Assembly: GCA_946800325.1 (NCBI GenBank)
Contig: OX326957.1
Coordinates: 21,267,007 to 21,331,006, forward strand
Source of the DNA: Luzula sylvatica
Taxonomy: Eukaryota; Streptophyta; Magnoliopsida; Poales; Juncaceae
Length of the DNA: 64,000 nt
Direction of reading: 5' to 3'
The translations under genes were made by a program, and so were the position numbers. Under the pieces are notes generated by a model that did not search any database, was not told the DNA's origin, and saw only the letters and a program-made list of their open reading frames with translations. This document shows positions 28,601-39,412 of the stretch, piece by piece (the stretch's first letter is position 1; each line of letters opens with the position of its first letter).

Positions 28601-29450
28601 GTGGAGTTCCAATAACGTGTTTTGAGTTCATTTGTATCGTATCTTTTACTGCATAACTTTTCACCAAATTTCACAAACACTAAGAAAGTTTGTTTTTCGA
28701 TTCAAAACAAGATTTTAACGCTTTGTGGAGTTTAAATAACGTGTTTTGAGATCATTTGTATCGTATCTTTTACTGCATAACTTTTCACCAAATTTCACAA
28801 ACACTAAGAAAGTTTGTTTTTCTATTCAAAACAAGATTTTAACGCTTTGTGGAGTTGAAATAACGTGTTTTGAGATCATTTGTATCGTATCTTTTACTAC
28901 ATAACTTTTCACCAAATTTCACAAACACTAAGAAAGTTTGTTTTTCGATTCAAAACAAGATTTTAACGCTTTGTGGAGTTCAAATAACGTGTTTTGAGAT
29001 CATTTGTATCGTATCGTTTACTACATAACTTTTCACCAAATTTCACAAACACTAAGAAAGTTTGTTTTTCGATTCAGAACAAGATTTTAACGCTTTGTGG
29101 AGTTGAAATAACGTGTTTTGAGATCATTTGTATCGTATCTTTTACTACATAACTTTTCACCAAATTTCACAAACACTAAGAAAGTTTGTTTTTCGATTCA
29201 AAACAAGATTTTAACGCTTTGTGGAGTTCAAATAACGTGTTTTGAGATCATTTGTATCGTATCTTTTACTACATAACTTTTCACCAAATTTCACAAACAC
29301 TAAGAAAGTTTGTTTTTCGATTCAAAATAAGATTTTAACGCTTTGAGGAGTTTAAATAACGTGTTTTGAGATCATTTGTATCGTATCTTTTACTAAATAA
29401 CTTTTCACCAAATTTCACAAACACTAAGAAAGTTTGTTTTTCGATTCAAA
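22605..29450 (+). repeat. 7315-bp higher-order block, copy 2
   Basis: Second copy of the block at about 15.29-22.13 kb, offset exactly 7315 bp. Differences seen by eye are isolated: GTATGTTATC near 23805 against GTATCTTATC, GAGTTCTTTTG near 27512 against GAGTTCATTTG, and GATTTGAACG near 27968 against GATTTTAACG. Its last 4.4 kb was itself copied on, see the block at 29.54 kb. The near identity over almost 7 kb points to a recent event such as unequal exchange, or to an assembly artefact. Confidence 0.8.
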
Positions 29451-29539
29451 ACAAGATTTTAACGCTTTGTGGAGTTCAAATAACGTGTTTTGAGTTCATT
29501 TGTATCGTATGTTTTACTGCATAACTTTTCACCAAATTT

Positions 29540-32500
29540 CACAAACACTAAGAAAGTTTGTTTTTCGATTCAAAACAAGATTTTAACGCTTTGTGGAGTT
29601 CAAATAACGTGTTTTGAGATCATTTGTATCTTATCTTTTACTACATAACTTTTCACCAAATTTCACAAACACTAAGAAAGTTTGTTTTTCGATTCAAAAC
29701 AAGATTTTAACGCTTTGAGGAGTTCAAATAACGTGTTTTGAAATCATTTGTATCGTATCTTTACTACATAACTTTTCACCAAATTTCACAAACACTAAGA
29801 AAGTTTGTTTTTCGATTCAAAACAATATTTTAACGCTTTGTGGAGTTCAAATAACGTGTTTTGAGTTCATTTGTATCGTATCTTTTACTGCATAACTTTT
29901 CACCAAATTTCACAAACACTAAGAAAGTTTGTTTTTCGATTCAAAACAAGATTTTAACGCTTTGTGGAGTTCAAATAACGTGTTTTGAGATCATTTGTAT
30001 CGTATCTTTTACTACATAACTTTTCACCAAATTTCACAAACACTAAGAAAGTTTGTTTTTCGATTCAAAACAAGATTTTAACGCTTTGAGGAGTTCAAAT
30101 AACGTGTTTTGAGATCATTTGTATCTTATCTTTTACTACATAACTTTTCACCAAATTTCACAAACACTAAGAAAGTTTGTTTTTCGATTCAAAACAAGAT
30201 TTTAACGCTTTGTGGAGTTCAAATAACGTGTTTCGAGATCATTTGTATCGTATCTTTTACTACATAACTTTTCACCAAATTTCACAAACACTAAGAAAGT
30301 TTGTTTTTCGATTCAAAATAAGATTTTAACGCTTTGAGGAGTTTAAATAACGTGTTTTGAGATCATTTGTATGGTATCTTTTACTAAATAACTTTTCACC
30401 AAATTTCACAAACACTAAGAAAGTTTGTTTTTCGATTCAAAACAAGATTTTAACGCTTTGTGGAGTTCAAATAACGTGTTTTGAGTTCATTTGTATCGTA
30501 TGTTTTACTGCATAACTTTTCACCAAATTTCACAAACACTAAGAAAGTTTGTTTTTCGATTCAAAACAAGATTTTAACGCTTTGTGGAGTTCAAATAACG
30601 TGTTTTGAGTTCATTTGTATCGTATCTTTTACTGCATAACTTTTCACCAAATTTCACAAACACTAAGAAAGTTTGTTTTTCGATTCAAAACAAGATTTTA
30701 ACGCTTTGTGGAGTTCAAATAACATGTTTTGAGATCATTTGTATCGTATCTTTTACTACATAACTTTTCACCAAATTTCACAAACACTAAGTAAGTTTGT
30801 TTTTCGATTCAAAACAAGATTTTAACGCTTTGTGGAGTTCAAATAACGTGTTTTGAGTTCATTTGTATCGTATGTTTTACTGCATAACTTTTCACCAAAT
30901 TTCACAAACACTAAGAAAGTTTGTTTTTCGATTCAAAACAAGATTTTAACGCTTTGTGGAGTTCCAATAACGTGTTTTGAGTTCATTTGTATCGTATCTT
31001 TTACTACATAACTTTTCACCAAATTTCACAAACACTAAGAAAGTTTGTTTTTCGATTCGGAACAAGATTTTAACGCTTTGTGGAGTTCCAATAACGTGTT
31101 TTGAGTTCATTTGTATCGTATCTTTTACTGCATAACTTTTCACCAAATTTCACAAACACTAAGAAAGTTTATTTTTCGATTCAAAACAAGATTTTAACGC
31201 TTTTTGGAGTTTAAATAACGTGTTTTGAGATCATTTGTATCGTATCTTTTACTACATAACTTTTCACCAAATTTCACAAACACTAAGAAAGTTTGTTTTT
31301 CGATTCAAAACAAGATTTTAACGCTTTGAGGAGTTCAAATAACGTGTTTTGAGATCATTTGTATCTTATCTTTTACTACATAACTTTTCACCAAATTTCA
31401 CAAACACTAAGAAAGTTTGTTTTTCGATTCAAAACAAGATTTTAACGCTTTGTGGAGTTCAAATAACGTGTTTTGAGATCATTTGTATCGTATCTTTTAC
31501 TACATAACTTTTCACCAAATTTCACAAACACTAAGAAAGTTTGTTTTTCGATTCAAAACAAGATTTTAACGCTTTGAGGAGTTCAAATAACGTGTTTTGA
31601 GATCATTTGTATCGTATCATTTACTACATAACTTTTCACCAAATTTCACAAACACTAAGAAAGTTTGTTTTTCGATTCAAAACAAGATTTTAACGCTTTG
31701 TGGAGTTCAAATAACGTGTTTTGAGTTCATTTGTATCGTATCTTTTACTGCATAACTTTTCACCAAATTTCACAAACACTAAGAAAGTTTGTTTTTCGAT
31801 TCAAAACAAGATTTTAACGCTTTGTGGAGTTCAAATAACATGTTTTGAGATCATTTGTATCGTATCTTTTACTACATAACTTTTCACCAAATTTCACAAA
31901 CACTAAGTAAGTTTGTTTTTCGATTCAAAACAAGATTTTAACGCTTTGTGGAGTTCAAATAACGTGTTTTGAGTTCATTTGTATCGTATCTTTTACTACA
32001 TAACTTTTCACCAAATTTCACAAACACTAAGAAAGTTTGTTTTTCGATTCAAAACAAGATTTTAACGCTTTGTGGAGTTCAAATAACGTGTTTTGAGATC
32101 ATTTGTATCGTATCTTTTACAACATAACTTTTCACCAAATTTCACAAACACTGAGTAAGTTTATTTTTCGATTCAAAACAAGATGTTAACGTTTTGAGGA
32201 GTTCAAATAACGTGTTTTGAGATCATTTGTATCGTATCTTTTACAACATAACTTTTCACCAAATTTCACAAACACTAAGAAAGTTTGTTTTTCGATTCAA
32301 AACAAGATTTTAACGCTTTGTGGAGTTCAAATACCGTGTTTTGAGTTCATTTGTATCGTTTCTATTACTACATAACTTTTCACCAAATTTAACAAATACT
32401 AAGGAAGTTTGTTTTTCGATTCAAAACAAGATTTTAACGCTTTGTGGAGTTCAAATAACGTGTTTTAAGATCATTTGTATCATATCTTTTACTACATAGC

Positions 32501-34170
32501 TTTTTACCAAATTTCACAAACACTAAGTAAGTTTATTTTTCGCTTCAAAACAAGATTTCAACGTTTTGAGGAGTTCAAATAACATGTTTTGAGATCATTT
32601 ATATCGTATCTTTTACTACATAACTTTTCACCAAATTTCACAAACACTAAGAAAGTTTGTTTTTCGATTCAAAACAAGATTTTAAAGCTTTGAGGAGTTC
32701 AAATAACGTGTTTTGAGATCATTTGTATCTTATCTTTTACTACATAACTTTTCACCAAATTTCACAAACACTAAGAAAGTTTGTTTTTCGATTCAAAACA
32801 AGATTTTAACGCTTTGTGGAGTTCAAATAACGTGTTTTGAGATCATTTGTATCGTATCTTTTACTACATAACTTTTCACCAAATTTCACAAACACTAAGA
32901 AAGTTTGTTTTTCGATTCAAAACAAGATTTTAACGCTATGTGGAGTTCCAATAACGTGTTTTGAGTTCATTTGTATCGTATCTTTTACTACACAACTTTT
33001 CACCAAATTTCACAAACACTAAGAAAGTTTGTTTTTCGATTCAGAACAAGATTTTAACGCTTTGTGGAGTTCCAATAACGTGTTTTGAGTTCATTTGTAT
33101 CGTATCTTTTACTGCATAACTTTTCACCAAATTTCACAAACACTAAGAAAGTTTGTTTTTCGATTCAAAACAAGATTTTAACGCTTTGTGGAGTTTAAAT
33201 AACGTGTTTTGAGATCATTTGTATCGTATCTTTTACTGCATAACTTTTCACCAAATTTCACAAACACTAAGAAAGTTTGTTTTTCTATTCAAAACAAGAT
33301 TTTAACGCATTGTGGAGTTGAAATAACGTGTTTTGAGATCATTTGTATCGTATCTTTTACTACATAACTTTTCACCAAATTTCACAAACACTAAGAAAGT
33401 TTGTTTTTCGATTCAAAACAAGATTTTAACGCTTTGTGGAGTTCAAATAACGTGTTTTGAGATCATTTGTATCGTATCTTTTACTACATAACTTTTCACC
33501 AAATTTCACAAACACTAAGTAAGTTTGTTTTTCGATTCAAAACAAGATTTTAACGCTTTGTGGAGTTCAAATAACGTGTTTTGAGATCATTTGTATCGTA
33601 TCGTTTACTACATAACTTTTCACCAAATTTCACAAACACTAAGAAAGTTTGTTTTTCGATTCAGAACAAGATTTTAACGCTTTGTGGAGTTGAAATAACG
33701 TGTTTTGAGATCATTTGTATCGTATCTTTTACTACATAACTTTTCACCAAATTTCACAAACACTAAGAAAGTTTGTTTTTCGATTCAAAACAAGATTTTA
33801 ACGCTTTGTGGAGTTCAAATAACGTGTTTTGAGATCATTTGTATCGTATCTTTTACTACATAACTTTTCACCAAATTTCACAAACACTAAGAAAGTTTGT
33901 TTTTCGATTCAAAATAAGATTTTAACGCTTTGAGGAGTTTAAATAACGTGTTTTGAGATCATTTGTATCGTATCTTTTACTAAATAACTTTTCACCAAAT
34001 TTCACAAACACTAAGAAAGTTTGTTTTTCGATTCAAAACAAGATTTTAACGCTTTGTGGAGTTCAAATAACGTGTTTTGAGTTCATTTGTATCGTATGTT
34101 TTACTGCATAACTTTTCACCAAATTTCACAAACACTAAGAAAGTTTGTTTTTCGATTCAAAACAAGATTT
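29540..34170 (+). repeat. Third higher-order copy (offset 4463 then 4587 bp)
   Basis: Corresponds to about 25.06-29.58 kb shifted by 4463 bp (36 monomers less one base). Anchors are the reverse-strand monomer trio at 26483-26683 and 30946-31146 and the GCTATGTGGAG monomer near 28475 and 32937. Near 33480 one extra CTAAGTAAG monomer raises the offset to 4587. Single-base differences include GTATGGTATC at about 30373 and CGCATTGTGG at about 33308. Confidence 0.75.
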
Positions 34171-37100
34171 TAACGCTTTGTGGAGTTCAAATAACGTGTT
34201 TTGAGTTCATTTGTATCGTATCTTTTACTGCATAACTTTTCACCAAATTTCACAAACACTAAGAAAGTTTGTTTTTCGATTCAAAACAAGATTTTAACGC
34301 TCTGTGGAGTTCAAATAACATGTTTTGAGATCATTTGTATCGTATCTTTTACTACATAACTTTTCACCAAATTTCACAAACACTAAGTAAGTTTGTTTTT
34401 CGATTCAAAACAAGATTTTAACGCTTTGTGGAGTTCAAATAACGTGTTTTGAGTTCATTTGTATCGTATGTTTTACTGCATAACTTTTCACCAAATTTCA
34501 CAAACACTAAGAAAGTTTGTTTTTCGATTCAAAACAAGATTTTAACGCTTTGTGGAGTTCCAATAACGTGTTTTGAGTTCATTTGTATCGTATCTTTTAC
34601 TACATAACTTTTCACCAAATTTCACAAACACTAAGAAAGTTTGTTTTTCGATTCAGAACAAGATTTTAACGCTTTGTGGAGTTCCAATAACGTGTTTTGA
34701 GTTCATTTGTATCGTATCTTTTACTGCATAACTTTTCACCAAATTTCACAAACACTAAGAAAGTTTATTTTTCGATTCAAAACAAGATTTTAACGCTTTT
34801 TGGAGTTTAAATAACGTGTTTTGAGATCATTTGTATCGTATCTTTTACTACATAACTTTTCACCAAATTTCACAAACACTAAGAAAGTTTGTTTTTCGAT
34901 TCAAAACAAGATTTTAACGCTTTGAGGAGTTCAAATAACGTGTTTTGAGATCATTTGTATCTTATCTTTTACTACATAACTTTTCACCAAATTTCACAAA
35001 CACTAAGAAAGTTTGTTTTTCGATTCAAAACAAGATTTTAACGCTTTGTGGAGTTCAAATAACGTGTTTTGAGATCATTTGTATCGTATCTTTTACTACA
35101 TAACTTTTCACCAAATTTCACAAACACTAAGAAAGTTTGTTTTTCGATTCAAAACAAGATTTTAACGCTTTGTGGAGTTCAAATAACGTGTTTTGAGATC
35201 ATTTGTATCGTATCTTTTACTACATAACTTTTCACCAAATTTCACAAACACTAAGAAAGTTTGTTTTTCGATTCAAAACAAGATTTTAACGCTTTGAGGA
35301 GTTCAAATAACGTGTTTTGAGATCATTTGTATCTTATCTTTTACTACATAACTTTTCACCAAATTTCACAAACACTAAGAAAGTTTGTTTTTCGATTCAA
35401 AACAAGATTTTAACGCTTTGAGGAGTTCAAATAACGTGTTTTGAGATCATTTGTATCGTATCATTTACTATATAACTTTTCACCAAATTTCACAAACACT
35501 AAGAAAGTTTGTTTTTCGATTCAAAACAAGATTTTAACGCTTTGTGGAGTTCAAATAACGTGTTTTGAGTTCATTTGTATCGTATCTTTTACTGCATAAC
35601 TTTTCACCAAATTTCACAAACACTAAGAAAGTTTGTTTTTCGATTCAAAACAAGATTTTAACGCTTTGTGGAGTTCAAATAACATGTTTTGAGATCATTT
35701 GTATCGTATCTTTTACTACATAACTTTTCACCAAATTTCACAAACACTAAGTAAGTTTGTTTTTCTATTCAAAACAAGATTTTAACGCTTTGTGGAGTTC
35801 AAATAACGTGTTTTGAGTTCATTTGTATCGTATCTTTTACTACATAACTTTTCACCAAATTTCACAAACACTAAGAAAGTTTGTTTTTCGATTCAAAACA
35901 AGATTTTAACGCTTTGTGGAGTTCAAATAACGTGTTTTGAGATCATTTGTATCGTATCTTTTACAACATAACTTTTCACCAAATTTCACAAACACTAAGT
36001 AAGTTTATTTTTCGATTCAAAACAAGATGTTAACGTTTTGAGGAGTTCAAATAACGTGTTTTGAGATCATTTGTATCGTATCTTTTACAACATAACTTTT
36101 CACCAAATTTCACAAACACTAAGAAAGTTTGTTTTTCGATTCAAAACAAGATTTTAACGCTTTGTGGAGTTCAAATAACGTGTTTTGAGTTCATTTGTAT
36201 CGTATCTATTACTACATAACTTTTCACCAAATTTCACAAATACTAAGGAAGTTTGTTTTTCGATTCAAAACAAGATTTTAACATTTTGTGGAGTTGAAAT
36301 AACGTGTTTTGAGATCATTTGTATCATATCTTTTACTACATAGCTTTTTACCAAATTTCACAAACACTAAGTACGTTTATTTTTCGGTTCAAAACAAGAT
36401 TTTAACGTTTTGAGGAGTTCAAATAACATGTTTTGAGATCATTTATATCGTATCTTTTACTACATAACTTTTCACCAAATTTCACAAACACTAAGAAAGT
36501 TTGTTTTTCGATTCAAAACAAGATTTTAAAGCTTTGAGGAGTTCAAATAACGTGTTTTGAGATCATTTGTATCTTATCTTTTACTACATAACTTTTCACC
36601 AAATTTCACAAACACTAAGAAAGTTTGTTTTTCGATTCAAAACAAGATTTTAACGCTTTGTGGAGTTCAAATAACGTGTTTTGAGATCATTTGTATCGTA
36701 TCTTTTACTACATAACTTTTCACCAAATTTCACAAACACTAAGAAAGTTTGTTTTTCGATTCAAAACAAGATTTTAACGCTTTGTGGAGTTCCAATAACG
36801 TGTTTTGAGTTCATTTGTATCGTATCTTTTACTACACAACTTTTCACCAAATTTCACAAACACTAAGAAAGTTTGTTTTTCGATTCAGAACAAGATTTTA
36901 ACGCTTTGTGGAGTTCCAATAACGTGTTTTGAGTTCATTTGTATCGTATCTTTTACTGCATAACTTTTCACCAAATTTCACAAACACTAAGAAAGTTTGT
37001 TTTTCGATTCAAAACAAGATTTTAACGCTTTGTGGAGTTTAAATAACGTGTTTTGAGATCATTTGTATCGTATCTTTTACTGCATAACTTTTCACCAAAT

Positions 37101-37191
37101 TTCACAAACACTAAGAAAGTTTGTTTTTCTATTCAAAACAAGATTTTAACGCTTTGTGGAGTTGAAATAACGTGTTTTGAGATCATTTGTA
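34170..37191 (+). repeat. Fourth higher-order copy, cut off by the C-rich region
   Basis: Matches the third copy at an offset of 3596 bp (29 monomers). Two extra monomers near 35.16-35.40 kb raise it to 3844 bp (31 monomers): compare the AACATG monomers and the monomer starting near 32837 with its partner at 36681. It differs at CGGTTCAAAAC near 36386 and GCTCTGTGG near 34300. The copy stops in mid-block at 37191, where the satellite meets minisatellite 1. Confidence 0.75.
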
Positions 37192-37200
37192 CCCGTCCCC
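37188..37200. other. Junction of left satellite with minisatellite 1
   Basis: The last satellite monomer reads GAGATCATTTGTA and passes at 37191/37192 into CCCGTCCCC and then the first C-tract unit. There is no target-site duplication, transposon end or unique sequence at the join. In the right-hand array the corresponding join, read in the same satellite orientation, falls about 12 bases further along the monomer. Confidence 0.85.
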
Positions 37201-39390
37201 CCCCCTCGCCGATTTTTAACCCCCCCCTTGCAGATTTTTAACCCCCCCCTTGCAGATTTTAACCCCCCCATGCAGATATTTAACCCCCCCCCTTGCAGAT
37301 TTTTAACCCCCCCCTTTGCATATTTTTAAGTCCCCCTCTTGCATATTTTGACCCCTCCCCCCCCCTTGCAGATTTTGAACACCCCCCCCCCCCCTCTCAA
37401 ATTTTTAACCCCCATCCTTGCAGGTTTTTAACCCTCCCCCTTGCAGATTTTTAACCGCCCCCCCCCCCCCCCGATAGATTTTAACCCCTCCCATTGCAGA
37501 TTTTTAACCCACCCCCCTTGCAGATTTATAGCCCTCCCCCCTTGCATATTTTTAACCCCCCCCCCCTTGCTGATTTTTAACCCCCCCCCCCCCCCCCCCC
37601 CCCGCCCTTGCAGATTTTAACCCCCTTGCAGATTTTTAACCCCCCCCCCCCTTGCAGATTTTAACCCCCCCTTTGTAGATTTTAAACCCCCCCTCTTGCA
37701 TATTTTGACCCCCCTCCCCACCATTGCAGATTTTTAACACCCCCCCCCCCCTCTCAAATTTTTAACTCCCCTTCCTCGCAGATTTTTAACCCACCCCCCT
37801 TACAGATTTTTAACAACCCCCTTTGTAGATTTTAACCCCCCCCCCCCCTTGCAGATTTTGACCCCCCCCCCCCCCCCATGCAGATATTTAACCCCCCCCC
37901 CTTTGCAGATTTTTAACCCCCCCTTTGCATATTTTTAAGCCCCCCTCTTGCATATTTTAACCCCTCCCCCCCCCCCCCCCCCCCTTGCAGATTTTTAACA
38001 CCCCCCCTCTCAAATTTTTGACCCCCCTCCTTGCAGGTTTTTAACCCTCCCCCTTGCAGATTTTTAACCCCCCCGGTAGATTTTAACCCGTCCCATTGCA
38101 AATTTTTAACCCACCGCCCCTTGCAGATTTTTAACCCTCCCCCCTTGCATATTTTTAACCCCCCCCCCCTTGCAGATTTTTAACCCCCCCCCCCCCCTGC
38201 CCTTGCAGATTTTATCCCCCTTGCAGAATTTTACCCCCCACCCCTTGCAGATTTTAACCCCCCCTTTGCAGATTTTAACCCCCCCCCCCTTGCAGATTTT
38301 AACCCCCCCCCCATTGCAGATTTTTAACACCCCCCCCCCCCCCCCCCTCAAATTTTTCACTCGCCCTCCTCGCAGATTTTTAACCCCCCCCCCCTTGCAG
38401 ATTTTTAACACCCCCTTGCAGATTTTTAAACCCCCCCCCCCGTTGTATATTTTAACCCCCCCCCCCTTGTAGATTTTTAACCCCCCCCCCCTGCAGATTT
38501 TTAACCCTCCCCCTTTCAAATTTTTAACCCACTCTTGCAGATTTTTAACCCCCCCCCTTGCAGATTTTAACCCCCCCGCCCCCCTTGCAGATTTTTAACC
38601 CCGCCCCCCTTGTAGATTTTTAACCCCCCCCCCCACCATTGCAGATTTTTAACAACCCCCCTTGGAGATTTTGACCCCCCCGCTGCAGATTTTAACCCGC
38701 CCTCTTGCAGATTTTTAACAACCCCTCCCCCCCTTGCCGATTTTTAACCCCCCCCCCCTTGCAGATTTTTAACCCCTCCCTTGCAGATTTTTAACCCCCC
38801 CTCGCAGATTGTAACCCCCCCCCCCCCCCATGCAGATATTTAACCCCCTCCCCCCCCCCCCTTGCAGATTTAAAACCCCCCCCCTTTGCATATTTTTAAG
38901 TGCCCCTATTGCATATTTTAACCCCTCCCCCCCTTGCTGATTTTGAACACCCCCCCTCTCAAATTTTTAACCCTCATCCTTGCAGGTTTTTAACCCTCCC
39001 CCTTGCAGATTTTTAACCCCCCCCCCCCCCGATAGATTTTAACCCCTCCCATTGCAGATTTTTAACCCACCCCCCCCCCCCCCCCCCCCCCGCCCTTGCA
39101 GATTTATAACCCTCCCCCCTTGCATATTTTTTACACCCCCCCCCCCCCTTGCAGATTTTTAACCCCCCCCCCCCCCCCCCGCCCTTGCAGATTTTAACCC
39201 CCTTGCAGATTTTTAACCCCGCCCCCCTTGCAGATTTTAACCCCCCCCCTTTGCAGATTTTAAACCCCCCCTCTTGCATATTTTGACCCCCCCCACCATT
39301 GCAGATTTTTAACACCCCCCCTCTCAAATTTTTAACTCCCCTTCCTCGCAGATTTTTAACCCACCCCCTTGCACATTTTTAACAACCCCC
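37192..39390 (+). repeat. Minisatellite 1, C-rich strand on top
   Basis: Irregular tandem units of about 20-35 bp: a C tract of about 5-25 bases and a core TTGCAGATTTTTAA. Core variants recur: TTGCATATTTTTAA, CTCTCAAATTTTTAAC, TTGCAGGTTTTTAAC, CATGCAGATATTTAA, TTGTAGATTTTAA, and the marker GATAGATTTTAACCCC. The marker occurs near 37473, 38075 (as GGTAGA) and 39031 with the same neighbours, showing super-repeats of roughly 0.6-1 kb. Open frames on either strand translate only to proline-rich or glycine/lysine-rich echoes of the unit and are not genes. C-tract lengths are likely unreliable in any sequencing chemistry. Confidence 0.93.
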
Positions 39391-39412
39391 TTGTTGTTAA
39401 AAATATGCAAGG
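39367..39412. repeat. Fold-back hairpin at C-to-G polarity switch 1
   Basis: Arms at 39367-39385 and 39394-39412 are reverse complements at 18 of 19 positions (one GCAC/ATGC mismatch). The loop is 8 nt, CCCCCTTG, at 39386-39393. To the left the C-rich strand of minisatellite 1 is on top; to the right the G-rich strand is. The flanking sequence beyond the arms is not an exact mirror image, so the inversion is either old or joined two different units. Confidence 0.85.

Larger units (their letters stand above)
1..37191 (+). repeat. 124-bp satellite array, left, forward orientation
   Basis: Head-to-tail monomers with a period of 124 bp: the marker ATCGTAT at the start of the monomer falls at 1, 125, 249 and 373 and continues to the array end, giving about 300 copies. 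A few monomers are 123 bp (CGTATGTTTACTAC or CGTATCTTTACTAC variants) and one near 9140 is shortened. The monomer is AT-rich and carries, in order, CTTTTACTACATAAC, TTTTCACCAAATTTCACAAA, CACTAAGAAAGTTTG, TTTTTCGATTCAAAACAAG, ATTTTAACGCTTTG, GGAGTTCAAATAACGTG and TTTTGAGATCATTTGTAT. Variants recur at fixed sites (GATC/GTTC, GTGG/GAGG, CGTATC/CTTATC, ACTACAT/ACTGCAT) and define higher-order blocks. Because 124 is not a multiple of 3, frames shift each monomer; open frames reach only 61-66 codons and recur as exact copies of the repeat, so nothing here is coding. No unrelated insertion was seen. The family is not recognised; a centromeric or pericentromeric role is an inference only. Confidence 0.97.

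Noticed and set aside
235..37241. Recurrent 61- and 66-codon open frames in the satellite
   Set aside because: They are identical copies of repeat units spanning about 1.5 monomers, limited by stops in the monomer; the period is not divisible by three, so no frame persists.
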